DNA from: Streptomyces europaeiscabiei
GTDB lineage: Bacteria; Actinomycetota; Actinomycetes; Streptomycetales; Streptomycetaceae
Length of the DNA stretch: 64,000 nt
Assembly (NCBI RefSeq): GCF_036346855.1
Contig: NZ_CP107841.1
Location: 9,490,001 to 9,554,000 of the forward strand
Direction: 5' to 3'
The position numbers and the translations under genes were made by a program. Of this stretch, positions 43,034 through 50,752 are shown piece by piece; position 1 is the stretch's first letter, and every line of letters starts with the position of its first letter. The notes below the pieces were generated by a model that saw only the letters and a program-made list of their open reading frames with translations, was not told the DNA's origin and did no database searches.

Positions 43034-43140
43034 GAGCGGGCGGGGTACAACCGCACTCCGGCCGTACGTCAGAGCAACGGACCCCGCCCGCTTCGAGCGG
43101 ACGGGGTCCAGCCGTACTCCGGCCGTACGTCACACCAACG
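43034..43140. repeat. 46-bp direct repeat flanking the terminator
   Basis: Bases 43034-43079 and 43095-43140 are about 85% identical with a 61-bp period (shared core ACTCCGGCCGTACGTCA). The second copy contains the last codons and stop of the beta-propeller gene. The first copy therefore looks like a duplicated gene end plus terminator half. Confidence 0.8.
43079..43109. terminator. bidirectional terminator between convergent genes
   Basis: GGACCCCGCCCGCT pairs with AGCGGACGGGGTCC over a TCG loop; 14-bp arms with one G-U type mismatch. It lies between the aldehyde dehydrogenase end (43000, plus) and beta-propeller gene end (43130, minus). The first repeat copy (GAGCGGGCGGGGT at 43034) could compete for the same left arm and form an alternative hairpin. 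Confidence 0.8.
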
Positions 43141-44074
43141 ACACGGACACCGCGTTGTAAGGGGTGTTCTCGTCCCGGTCCGGGGTGGTGAAGCGGGAGT
43201 TGGGCAGGTAGAGACGACCCTTGTACGCGGCGGCCGTGGTGGGCAGGTCGAAGCGGTCGTCCCTGATCACCCCGATCGCGGTGCCCCGCGATCCCGACCG
43301 GTTGAGCCGGATCACGTCCACCTGGTTGGAGTTCGGCTGGACGACGTAGAGCGTGCGGCCGACGAGCACCAGCCCGTCGCCGCTGGGCAGCACCGTGTCG
43401 CCCAGGTCCACCTTGCGGGCCACGCCGGTGCGGGGGTTGACGCGCATCAGTGATCCGCCGTCCGCGGCCGCGTTGGTGACGAGCAGGGCGCTGCCGTCGG
43501 GCGTGAGCGAGATGCCGTTGGACGTGAAACCGGACTGCACCCAGTCACCGCTCAGCGTGAGGCTCTCCGGGGCGCTGATGCGGCCCTGCCTGCCCAGGGG
43601 CAGCTTGAACAGCCGCGCGCTGAACGACTCGGTGAACCAGGCGGCGTCGCGGGTGAGCAGGACGTCGTTGACGAAACTGTTCTCTCCGGCGACCACGTGG
43701 TTGGCGAGCAGCGCACCACTGCGGGCGTCGACGACCCGCAGTTCACCACTGCTGCCACCCGCCAGGAACAGCCGCCCCCAGGAGTCGACCTTCAGGCCGA
43801 CCGTCATGCGCCCCAGGCCGCGGTGGACGACCTTGCCCTTGCCGTTCGCGAGGTTCACCCGGTACACGCCGCCGGTGGCGATCGACCCGAAGTAGGCGTA
43901 CGGCCCGGAGCCGATCGCGACTCCCTCCGGCCCCCAGCCGTTGGGCAGCGAGAACTCCCCGGGCCAGGATCCGGCGGTGCCCGGGGCGGCCTGTGCCGTA
44001 CCACCGATCAGGGCCGTCGCTCCCAGGGCGATGCCCGCGCCGAGAAGCTGCCTGCGTGCGAGAGAACTTGTCAT
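43130..44074 (-). CDS. Tat-exported beta-propeller protein (SMP-30/gluconolactonase-like)
   Basis: A 314-residue protein. The N-terminus has the twin-arginine signal ARRQLLGAGIALGATALIG with cleavage after TAQA (about residue 31). Repeated blades with GVYRVNLANGKG, GELRVVDARSG, VLLTRDAAWFTES and GISLTPDGSALLVTN resemble SMP-30-like six-bladed propellers often called superoxide dismutase in actinobacterial annotation without good reason. Start 44074 has GGAAGGA. The mature protein is extracellular or cell-wall associated, and its function is unknown. Confidence 0.87.
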   Translation of the reverse strand: MTSSLARRQLLGAGIALGATALIGGTAQAAPGTAGSWPGEFSLPNGWGPEGVAIGSGPYAYFGSIATGGVYRVNLANGKGKVVHRGLGRMTVGLKVDSWGRLFLAGGSSGELRVVDARSGALLANHVVAGENSFVNDVLLTRDAAWFTESFSARLFKLPLGRQGRISAPESLTLSGDWVQSGFTSNGISLTPDGSALLVTNAAADGGSLMRVNPRTGVARKVDLGDTVLPSGDGLVLVGRTLYVVQPNSNQVDVIRLNRSGSRGTAIGVIRDDRFDLPTTAAAYKGRLYLPNSRFTTPDRDENTPYNAVSVSLV

Positions 44075-44441
44075 CGATCGTCCTTCCACGGAAAACAAGA
44101 CGGGCCGTGCCGGTCCGGCTGGGCTCCTGGATCAATTCTTGAGAGTTCAAATACCCGTGCACAGCGACGAATGTCCTGACTCTCCTCGGTCCATCGGACG
44201 GAAAGCCGCCGGGCCGGTGGGAGCACGACAGCGAAGGCGCGCCACTCGACACCAGGCCGACCTCGCAAGGCCGAACGTCGCGCACGGGATACGTCATTCG
44301 TCCCTACTTCCAGCGCTCGCCTCCCGGCTCTCTGTCCAGGCCGTCACCGCTGGGCCATCATCCGAAAACCTGCCGGTCGCAGTGGCGCGACCGGCGTGAG
44401 TACGGTGACGGCTCCGCGCCGCACCGGGAAGGCGAGCGGGC
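44075..44441. promoter_or_regulatory. intergenic region with AT-rich TTGA-n4-TCAA site
   Basis: No gene in these 367 bp. Around 44137-44152 there is an AT-rich patch with TTGAGAGTTCAA, a dyad with TTGA/TCAA ends, about 65 bp upstream of the beta-propeller gene; it could be its promoter/operator. The right half leads into the aldehyde dehydrogenase at 44442 without a clear promoter. Confidence 0.45.
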
Positions 44442-45902
44442 ATGAGCGTGCAGCGACCGCACATCGAACCGGGCAGGCTGTTCATCGGCGGAGAGTGGCG
44501 GGACGCGGAGTCCAAGGAACGGCGCGACGTCATCGACCCGTCCACCGGCAAAGTCGTCACCACGGTCGCGGAGGCCGACGGGGCGGATGTCGCCGCCGCG
44601 GTGGCCGCCGCCCGCGAGGCCTTCGACGCGGGGCCCTGGCCCCGGACACCCGCCCGTGAGCGCGCCCGGGTGCTGCACCGGGTGGCCGATCTGGTGCGCG
44701 AACGTGCGGACGAGATCGCCGCCGTCGAGAGCCTCGACGTCGGCAAGCCCGTCTCGCTCTGCCGAGCGGTCGACGTGGAGACCGTGGCCGAGACGTACGA
44801 GTACTACTCGGCGCTGGCGCAGTCGGTCGACGGGGCCACGCGGGAGATCCCCATCCCCTCCCACGCCTACACCCGCAGGGAGCCCGTCGGTGTGGTGGGA
44901 GCGATCACCCCGTTCAACTTCCCGTTGATCCTGAGCACGTCGAAGTTCGCCCCCGCCCTGGCGGCCGGCAACACCATCGTCCACAAACCGGCCGACGAGA
45001 CCCCCCTCAGCGCGCTGCTGATGGCGGAGATCCTCGCCGACGCCGGCGTTCCCGCGGGTGTGGTGAACGTCGTCACCGGCAGCGGCCCCGTCCTGGGTGA
45101 GGCACTGCTGCGTCATCCGGGCGTCGACAAGATCGCCTTTACCGGGTCGACGAGGGTCGGCCGCCTGGTGGCGAGCACGGCCGGCGAACAACTCAAGCCG
45201 GTCACCATGGAGTTGGGTGGCAACGCGCCGCACATCGTCTTCGAGGACGCCGACGTCGGGAAGGCGATCGGCGCGATCATCAAGGCCTTCGTCTTCAACA
45301 CCGGACAGTTCTGCATGGGCGGACCCCGGCTGCTGGTCCACCGGTCCCTGCACGACACGGTGCTCGGGATCCTCGCCGACGCGGTTCCGGGGGTCCCCGT
45401 CGGCGACCCCTTCGACCCGGCCACCGTCGTCGGCCCGATGGCCGGCGAGCGGCACGTGGAGAACGTCGAGCGCTTCGTGAAAGCGGCTGTCGAGGACGGC
45501 GGCCGCATCGTCGTCGGCGGTGAGCGCTTGGAACTCAACGGCGGTCACTACTTCAAGCCCACCGTCATCGCCGGCCTGGACAACGACGCCCGCACCGTCC
45601 AGGAGGAGATCTTCGGCCCGGTGCTGACGGTTCAGCCCTTCGACACCGAGGAAGAGGCGATCGCGCTGGCGAACAGCACGCCGTACGGACTCGCCGCCGG
45701 TCTGCAGACCTCCGACCTGGCGCGCGCCCATCGGGTCGCCGCGCGACTGGACGCCGGCATCGTCTGGGTCAACGACTGGGCCATGCTCGATCCCGCCGTG
45801 CCCTTCGGCGGCGTCAAGCAGTCCGGCTACGGGCGCGAATCCGGGCCGGAGGCGCTGCAGGCGTACACGAGGACCAAGTCCGTCGTCATCTCCCTCGCCT
45901 GA
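44442..45902 (+). CDS. aldehyde dehydrogenase (betaine-aldehyde/hydroxymuconic-semialdehyde type)
   Basis: A 486-residue ALDH. FTGSTRVGRLVAS is the cofactor loop, MELGGNAPHIV supplies the Glu, and NTGQFCMGGPRLLV the catalytic Cys. FGGVKQSGYGRESG closes the family pattern. All key residues are intact. ATG 44442 follows a GCGAGCGGGC stretch with a weak ribosome site. It stands alone, flanked by non-coding DNA, so the substrate cannot be inferred from neighbours beyond the general catabolic context. Confidence 0.92.
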   Translation: MSVQRPHIEPGRLFIGGEWRDAESKERRDVIDPSTGKVVTTVAEADGADVAAAVAAAREAFDAGPWPRTPARERARVLHRVADLVRERADEIAAVESLDVGKPVSLCRAVDVETVAETYEYYSALAQSVDGATREIPIPSHAYTRREPVGVVGAITPFNFPLILSTSKFAPALAAGNTIVHKPADETPLSALLMAEILADAGVPAGVVNVVTGSGPVLGEALLRHPGVDKIAFTGSTRVGRLVASTAGEQLKPVTMELGGNAPHIVFEDADVGKAIGAIIKAFVFNTGQFCMGGPRLLVHRSLHDTVLGILADAVPGVPVGDPFDPATVVGPMAGERHVENVERFVKAAVEDGGRIVVGGERLELNGGHYFKPTVIAGLDNDARTVQEEIFGPVLTVQPFDTEEEAIALANSTPYGLAAGLQTSDLARAHRVAARLDAGIVWVNDWAMLDPAVPFGGVKQSGYGRESGPEALQAYTRTKSVVISLA

Positions 45903-45984
45903 CCTCTCGACAGGGCCGCTCCGAGCGCCCGGCCGCCGTCGGCGGGCCCTTGCGGCCGGATCGGCCGGGTGAATTCCGTCCCCG

Positions 45985-46200
45985 GCTCTTCTGAGCCGGA
46001 GGCGAGCCGGGGGCATGGCGGCCTGGCAGTAGGCGTTGTCGCCCGGGCCGTGGACGCCACCGTTGAAGGTGACCCGGTACGGGCGGTCCGGCGCGAAACG
46101 GCGGGCGGTGGGGAAGCCGACCGTGTCCTCGTCGTGCGTGCCGTTGACGACCCGGGCGCTCGGGTCCCTGCGCAGACCGTGGTCGGTGCTCAGGTCTGAA
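45985..46200 (-). pseudogene. unidentified coding remnant
   Basis: One minus-strand frame (including NGTHDEDTVGFPTARRFAPD and YRVTFNGGVHGPGDNAYC) has G or C at nearly every third position and balanced residue use, unlike chance frames around it. There is no start with a ribosome site, and the right end enters non-coding DNA. I do not recognise the family; it looks like the end of a lost secreted or enzyme gene. The rest of 45903-46416 has only the operator described next. Confidence 0.4.
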
Positions 46201-46342
46201 GAGGGGATGGGCGGTGAGGTCGGCGCGGGATCAAGGCGGTGGACTGCGGCGGTGTACCGCCCTCGACGGTCTCAGCTCCTGCCTGAGCGGCGTCACTTTG
46301 CAGGAAGGTGAGCTCGCAGCTATCCTCATATTCAACAATGCG

Positions 46343-46356
46343 ACTAGGTGCCTAGT
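46343..46356. promoter_or_regulatory. MarR/PadR-type palindrome upstream of the SGNH hydrolase
   Basis: ACTAGG-TG-CCTAGT is a perfect palindrome in an AT-rich patch, with outer AACA (46334) and TGTT (46357) extending the symmetry. It lies about 60 bp upstream of the GTG at 46417. Confidence 0.7.
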
Positions 46357-46416
46357 TGTTTAACGATGGCCGTGTGCCAGGTCTATCAGCAGCGTTGACG
46401 AGAGGCGGTCGGCCCC

Positions 46417-47223
46417 GTGTCGAGCAGTGGGTATCTGCGCTATGTCGCCCTGGGCGACAGTCACACCGAGGGGCTCGGGGACGGCGACGACGTCCGCGGT
46501 CTTCGGGGCTGGGCGGACCGGCTCGCCGAGCAGGTCGCCCGCCACAGCCCCGGCCTGCTCTACGCCAACCTCGCGGTGCGCGGCCGTAAGGCCGGTCAGG
46601 TGCGCGCCGAGCAGCTGGCTCCGGCTCTCGCGATGCGGCCCGACCTCGCCACCGTGGTGGCTGGTGTCAACGATGCGTTGCGCCCGGGCTGCGACCTCGA
46701 CGAGGTGGCCGGCCATGTTGAGGCGATGTTCGCCGCCCTGACGGCGCAGGGCGCCACCGTCGCGACCCTCATGTTTCCCGATATCGGGCGTATCACGCCG
46801 TTGGCCCGCCCGATCGGTCACCGTGTTCTCGCACTCAACGCGCGCATCCGGGAGGCCGCCGACCGCCACGGCGTGGTGGTGGCGGAGACGGCCGCGCACG
46901 CGGCGGCGACCGATCCACGGTTGTGGAGTGCTGACCGGCTGCACGCCGGCCCGCTGGGACACACGCGCATCGCGGCTGCCGTGGCCCAGGCACTCGGTCT
47001 GCCGGGCAGCGACGGCAAGTGGACCCTTCCCCTTCCGGCCGAGGGGACAGACATCTCCGTCTGGAGGACATTGGGTGCCGAGGTGCGGTGGGCCGGCACC
47101 TTCCTCGGCCCTTGGGTCGGCCGCCGCCTGCGTGGCCGCTCCTCCGGCGACGGCCGCCAGGCCAAGCGGCCGGCGCTGCTTCCGGTGGCCGCGTCCGCTG
47201 GGGACACCTCCCCATCGGTGTGA
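46417..47223 (+). CDS. SGNH/GDSL-family hydrolase
   Basis: A 268-residue cytoplasmic SGNH esterase starting at GTG 46417. Block I is ALGDSHTEG with nucleophile Ser15, block II Gly in NLAVRGRKAGQ, block III VVAGVNDALRP with Asn, and block V SADRLHAGPLGHTR with catalytic Asp and His. No signal peptide, so it acts inside the cell. Relatives in Streptomyces are usually encoded beside MarR regulators; here only a matching palindrome is seen. The stop lies at the junction with a truncated permease relic. Confidence 0.9.
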   Translation: MSSSGYLRYVALGDSHTEGLGDGDDVRGLRGWADRLAEQVARHSPGLLYANLAVRGRKAGQVRAEQLAPALAMRPDLATVVAGVNDALRPGCDLDEVAGHVEAMFAALTAQGATVATLMFPDIGRITPLARPIGHRVLALNARIREAADRHGVVVAETAAHAAATDPRLWSADRLHAGPLGHTRIAAAVAQALGLPGSDGKWTLPLPAEGTDISVWRTLGAEVRWAGTFLGPWVGRRLRGRSSGDGRQAKRPALLPVAASAGDTSPSV

Positions 47224-47226
47224 TGC

Positions 47227-47552
47227 ATCATCACGATCTTCCACATCGCCATGGCGGTACCGACGTCCGGCGCCACGGTCCCCTCCAGGCACTCCCCGGC
47301 TTCCATCGCACCCTCGGCGAGTTCCAGCCCCTGCGTCAGATCACCGGCGTCGCCCGCTCCATCCTCTACGACGACGCCCAGGGCGACGCCGGACTACCCC
47401 GAGGCTGGGTGATCCTGGGCTTGGGACCCGCGGTCGCATGCCTCTTCGGCTTCGGCGTGACCCGGTTCTACGACCGCAAGAAACTGCATCGCAATCCCGC
47501 CGACAAGGAACCGCAGTCGGTGCTCGCTCGGACACAGACCGACGACCCCTGA
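47227..47552 (+). pseudogene. C-terminal relic of a YhgE/DUF3533-type membrane permease
   Basis: Plus-strand text ITIFHIAMAVPTSGATVP continues, one frame over, as LQALPGFHRTLGEFQPLRQI, then ARSILYDDAQGDAGLPRGWV and a terminal membrane helix LGLGPAVACLFGFGVTRFYDRK. This is the end of actinobacterial ABC-2/YhgE-like proteins of several hundred residues. Everything upstream is missing and a frameshift lies near 47275, so it cannot be functional. It is fused directly to the end of the SGNH gene. Confidence 0.75.
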
Positions 47553-47597
47553 GAGGCCGGGCTGCTCACGACCTTCCAGCTCCTCACTTTGGTGACT

Positions 47598-47704
47598 AGG
47601 GCGGTTCTGATGGACCTCCCCGGCGTCGCGACGCCCACCACGCACGCCGAGCGCACGCACCGAACGCCGCTCCTTCTCCCAGGGAGATCCATCAGAAGGG
47701 CCCT
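47598..47704. mobile_element. 107-bp MITE-like element with 23-bp terminal inverted repeats
   Basis: The ends 47598-47620 and 47682-47704 are inverted repeats (AGGGCnnTTCTGATGGAnCTCCC) with three mismatches. The 61-bp interior has no coding capacity. Such AGGGCCCTTCTGATGG ends look like those of a transposable element; no transposase gene is in the window, and a target duplication is not obvious. It sits between the permease relic and the PadR gene. Confidence 0.65.
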
Positions 47705-47729
47705 AACCGTGTGGGTGGGGCCGCCACAG

Positions 47730-48305
47730 TCAGCCGTCGGCCCGGAGCGCGGCCGTGCGCTGTCCGAGCCTGCGCAGCGCCATGTCCCCCCACTGGAGGT
47801 TCTCCCGCTCGAACGACATCCCGCGCAGCAGGGTGAGATACGGGCCGATGCGCTCGGCCTCGGCGAAGTACGCCTCCTCGGAGCGCCCGTCGAGCAGGCG
47901 CTGCCGGAGCCGCTCGTAGCGGGCCAGCTTGGCGGCGGCCCACTCCATGCGCTCGGTGATGGCGGTCCCGACCGCTTCCATGTCGCCCGCGTCCAGGCAC
48001 TGCACCTTGACAAGCAACTCGTCCCGGATCACCGCCGGTTTGCCCAAGGGCTCGGCGGTGTAGGCGTGGACGGCCTTCCGCCCGGCCTCCGTCAAGGAGA
48101 ACAGTCGCTTGTTGGGGCGCCGCTTCTGCTCGACGACGCGGGCCGTGACGAGTCCTTCGGCCTCCATGCGATCCAGCTCCCGGTAGAGCTGCTGGGGCGT
48201 GGACATCCAGAAGTTGGCGACCGTCGCGTCGAACGCCTTCGCGAGGTCGTACCCGGACGCCTCGCCCTCCAACAGTGCGGCCATCACCGCGTTCCGCAAA
48301 GCCAT
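47730..48305 (-). CDS. PadR-family transcriptional regulator
   Basis: A 191-residue PadR protein. The winged helix is MALRNAVMAALLEGEASGYDLAKAF and ANFWMSTPQQLYRELDRMEAEGLV, followed by the C-terminal dimerisation helices (LLVKVQCLDAGDMEAV, YERLRQRLLDG, LLRGMSFERENLQWGDMALRRL). The full length is normal for the subgroup with a Vir_act_alpha_C domain. It is divergent from the SnoaL-like gene at 48432 and probably represses it; GTGAATAA (48331) and TTATTCAT (48399) are inverted repeats in the shared region. Confidence 0.92.
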   Translation of the reverse strand: MALRNAVMAALLEGEASGYDLAKAFDATVANFWMSTPQQLYRELDRMEAEGLVTARVVEQKRRPNKRLFSLTEAGRKAVHAYTAEPLGKPAVIRDELLVKVQCLDAGDMEAVGTAITERMEWAAAKLARYERLRQRLLDGRSEEAYFAEAERIGPYLTLLRGMSFERENLQWGDMALRRLGQRTAALRADG

Positions 48306-48431
48306 GGATGCACGCTAGCAGATTAATCAACAAGGTGAATAAAGTTCATCCCTTCCCTGTAGACAAGCCCTAGCGGGCCCATCTAATCTCCACCACACTT
48401 ATTCATATTTCTGAGTATCAGAGGTGGGCTC

Positions 48432-48824
48432 ATGCATCCCTTCCGTAAGGCCGTCGAGAGCGGCGACCTGGACGCTGTGGCCGCTCTGCTGGCCGACGAC
48501 GTCGTCTTCACCAGCCCCGTCGCCTTCAAGCCGTACCCGGGCAAGGCGATCACCGCGGCGATCCTGCGCGGCGTGCTCCGGGTCTTCGAGGACTTCACCT
48601 ACATCCGTGAGATCGCCAATTCCGACGGCCGCGATCACGCCTTCGTCTTCACCGCCACTGTCGCCGGCAAGCAGCTCCAGGGATGCGACTTCCTGCACTT
48701 CGACGACGACGGGAAAATCGACGAGTTCACGGTGATGGTGCGCCCGCTCTCCGCCGCCCAGGCGCTCGGCGAGGCCATGGGCGCCCAGTTCGAGCAGATC
48801 GCCCGAGAGGCAGCCCAACAGTAA
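48432..48824 (+). CDS. SnoaL-like (NTF2-fold) small protein
   Basis: A 130-residue NTF2-fold protein: MHPFRKAVESGDLDAVAALLADDVVFTSPV at the start, then FEDFTYIREIANSDGRDHAFVFTATVAG and LHFDDDGKIDEFTVMVRPL. A cavity enzyme or binding protein without defined substrate. It is followed immediately by a dead FAD oxidoreductase gene. The stop TAA at the overlap suggests that an ancestral GTGA start/stop overlap was mutated to GTAA, removing the downstream start. Confidence 0.88.
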   Translation: MHPFRKAVESGDLDAVAALLADDVVFTSPVAFKPYPGKAITAAILRGVLRVFEDFTYIREIANSDGRDHAFVFTATVAGKQLQGCDFLHFDDDGKIDEFTVMVRPLSAAQALGEAMGAQFEQIAREAAQQ

Positions 48825-49245
48825 CCACGACGACGGACTTCGACGCGGTGGTCATCGGCGCGGGGCAACGCCGGACTGACCGCCGCCACCCTCCAACGCT
48901 GGGACTGTGCACCCTCCTGGCGGAGCACCACAACGTCCCCGGCGGCTGCGCCACCTCCTTTCGACGAGGCCGCTTCGAGTTCGAGACGGCGCTGCACCGG
49001 CTGTCCGGAGTCGGCCTGGAAGTCCAGCCGTACACGCTGCGCGGGCTGTTCGAGAAGCTGGGCGTCGCTTACTCACCGTTCGTCCAGGAGCACGACCTGT
49101 GTCACGCCGTGGTACCCGGTCGGCACGATGCGACCCTTCCCGCCGACTGGCCGGCGCCGTGGACGCCCTGGAGGACGCCTTCCCCAGCAACCGCTCCCGC
49201 GTCGAGCGTTTCTTCGCGCTCGCCAGGGACGTGACGGAGCCGTCA
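48822..49245 (+). pseudogene. truncated FAD oxidoreductase (phytoene-desaturase-like)
   Basis: TTDFDAVVIGAG is the FAD-binding start; one extra G then breaks the frame where NAGLTAATLQRWG would follow. The original frame resumes as TLLAEHHNVPGGCATSFRRG, FEFETALHRLSGVGLE and FEKLGVAYSPFVQEHDLCHAVV, then shifts again before AGAVDALEDAFPSNRSRVERFFALARD. The gene ends abruptly near 49245, after about 140 of an expected 500 residues, and has no start codon. At least two frameshifts plus truncation make it a clear pseudogene. Confidence 0.85.
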
Positions 49246-49282
49246 CGGCACACGACCTCGACGCCCGGATGCTCGCGCAGAA

Positions 49283-49487
49283 ATGCTTGTCGATACCGAC
49301 CGGACGGTGGAGCTTTCCGCCCCCGACTTCGATCTGCTGTTCGCGATGGCCCGGGCCCCTGGGCGGGTCTTCACCCGGCGCGGACCGCTGACCCAGGTAT
49401 GGGGCGAGGACTTCTTCGGCGACGAGCGCGTCGTGGACGTACACATCCGCACCCTGCGGCGCGCGATCGGCGACGACGCGAGAGCTT
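49283..49487 (+). pseudogene. fragment of an OmpR-type response regulator (winged-helix domain only)
   Basis: About 68 residues of a Trans_reg_C domain: RTVELSAPDFDLLFAMARAP, RVFTRRGPLTQVWGEDFFGD and RVVDVHIRTLRRAIGDD. The receiver domain is absent and the last beta-hairpin (VRTVRGVGYRL) is cut off at about 49487, where the opposing PadR fragment begins. It is a deletion remnant. Confidence 0.85.
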
Positions 49488-49489
49488 CA

Positions 49490-49779
49490 CCGAGTTCGTG
49501 CCGGATGTTCTCGGGCTGGATCGGTTCGTGCAGCCACTGAGAGAGTGCGGCGCGGCCGGGGCCTACGACGGAGTACTCCTTCTTGTCCGGCCGGCTCCGC
49601 TGCGACAGCTCGCGGACGGCGAGCAGTCCCGCGCTCTCCATGCGCTTGAGAACGCGGTAGATCTGTTGGTGCGTGGCGGTCCAGAAGTATCCGATGGACC
49701 GCTCGAACCGCCGGGCGAGCTCATAGCCGGAGCCCGGCTTCTCCAGCAGGGAGACGAGGATCGCGTGCTCGAGCGCCAT
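49490..49779 (-). pseudogene. truncated PadR-family regulator
   Basis: From ATG 49779 (GAGGAT upstream) the frame gives MALEHAILVSLLEKPGSGYELARRF, GYFWTATHQQIYRVLKRMESAGLL and LHEPIQPENIRHELGEALA, a normal PadR N-terminus and start of the C-terminal helix. After about 97 residues it runs into antisense response-regulator sequence and continues open for another 80 or so meaningless residues. A shortened protein with an intact DNA-binding domain could still be made and bind the palindrome next to it. Confidence 0.75.
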
Positions 49780-49793
49780 ACGTCGATCCTCAT

Positions 49794-49809
49794 ATGCAAC
49801 TCGTTGCAT
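49794..49809. promoter_or_regulatory. PadR-type palindromic operator
   Basis: ATGCAAC-TC-GTTGCAT is a perfect palindrome with 7-bp arms, 15 bp upstream of the truncated padR start. PadR proteins typically bind such ATGC...GCAT dyads in their own promoters. Confidence 0.75.
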
Positions 49810-50083
49810 GGCCAAGTGGCGCTGCCCGGGTGAGACAGGGCTCACGCGGGACGGCGCTGAACGGCCCGTTCGTCGCGCCCGCGTGTCACCACTCGTGACC
49901 TGGGCTGTTCCGAAGTACCGAGCCTGTGTCCAGGCGCGTTCTGTATACCGGGACGGCGTCTTGCATTGACGAAGGGCTGCGCGACCTCCATAGTGCTGTG
50001 CCAGACCCTTCGGGATCTGGTTCGGCTGCCCGGTCAAAAGCACCCGGAAGTCCAAGCCGACGCGCCGCGAATGGGAGAACAGG

Positions 50084-50698
50084 ATGAAGGCCGGTTCCAC
50101 TACGAGCCTCGCGGGCGACTTCATGCTGGCCGTGTACTTGGACGGACAGGGTCGTGTTCCCAGCTATCGCACCGGTCTCGACTTCGGCCTCAGCGGTGCG
50201 ATGCTGATGGAACTGGCTATGGGCGGCCTCATCCACACTGTTGACGGACACATTGTCGCCGTCCACGCCGCACAGCCGCCCGACCGCGTACTCGGCGAGG
50301 TTCTCGCGCGGATCGAGTCGTCGCGCCGGCTGCGCACGCCGGCGCAGTGGGTCCGGACCCTGAGTGGCGGCGCGCACAAGCGTCTCGCGGCCGGTTTGAT
50401 CACTGACGGCGTCCTTGTTCGCCTGCCGCGGCGGTTGCCTCTGCCGACCGATTCGGGCCGTCGCTACGACGTCCTGTCCGGGGAGCGACAGGGGGCCGCG
50501 GTCCGGTCTCCGCGCAGTGGGGCCGATGACCGCTCCGTCGCGCTGACCGCACTGGCGACTGCCTGCGGAGCGACTTCTGCGGATCAGGACGGGAGCGAAT
50601 ACGGGGCGATGGTGCGGTCCCTGAGCCCGGCCTGTGCCCAGATACTGGCCGCGGTCGCCGCGTGCGTATGGCACGCGGGGCTCTGCTCCTGGGCCTGA
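50084..50698 (+). CDS. GPP34-family (GOLPH3-like) phosphoprotein
   Basis: A 204-residue GPP34 protein behind GAACAGG. The N-terminal LAGDFMLAVYLDGQGRVPSY, LSGAMLMELAMGGLI with a following polar strand, and TLSGGAHKRLAAGLITDGVLV match the fold of eukaryotic GOLPH3, which binds phosphoinositides. Many copies exist in Streptomyces genomes, with unknown roles. It is a single-gene unit divergent from the padR fragment. Arg-rich LPRRLPLPTDSGRR is the usual basic loop. Confidence 0.88.
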   Translation: MKAGSTTSLAGDFMLAVYLDGQGRVPSYRTGLDFGLSGAMLMELAMGGLIHTVDGHIVAVHAAQPPDRVLGEVLARIESSRRLRTPAQWVRTLSGGAHKRLAAGLITDGVLVRLPRRLPLPTDSGRRYDVLSGERQGAAVRSPRSGADDRSVALTALATACGATSADQDGSEYGAMVRSLSPACAQILAAVAACVWHAGLCSWA

Positions 50699-50752
50699 AC
50701 CTGCCGCCCCGCCGTGTCCCCGTGCGGGGCGGAAATCGGCGCGATCCACCGG

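Noticed and set aside
44358..46016. Long minus-strand frame opposite the aldehyde dehydrogenase
   Set aside because: Antisense shadow of the intact ALDH; only the unrelated piece at 45985-46200 has coding-like composition.
49243..49490. C-terminal continuation of the PadR fragment
   Set aside because: This part is the antisense of a response-regulator domain and has no PadR features.
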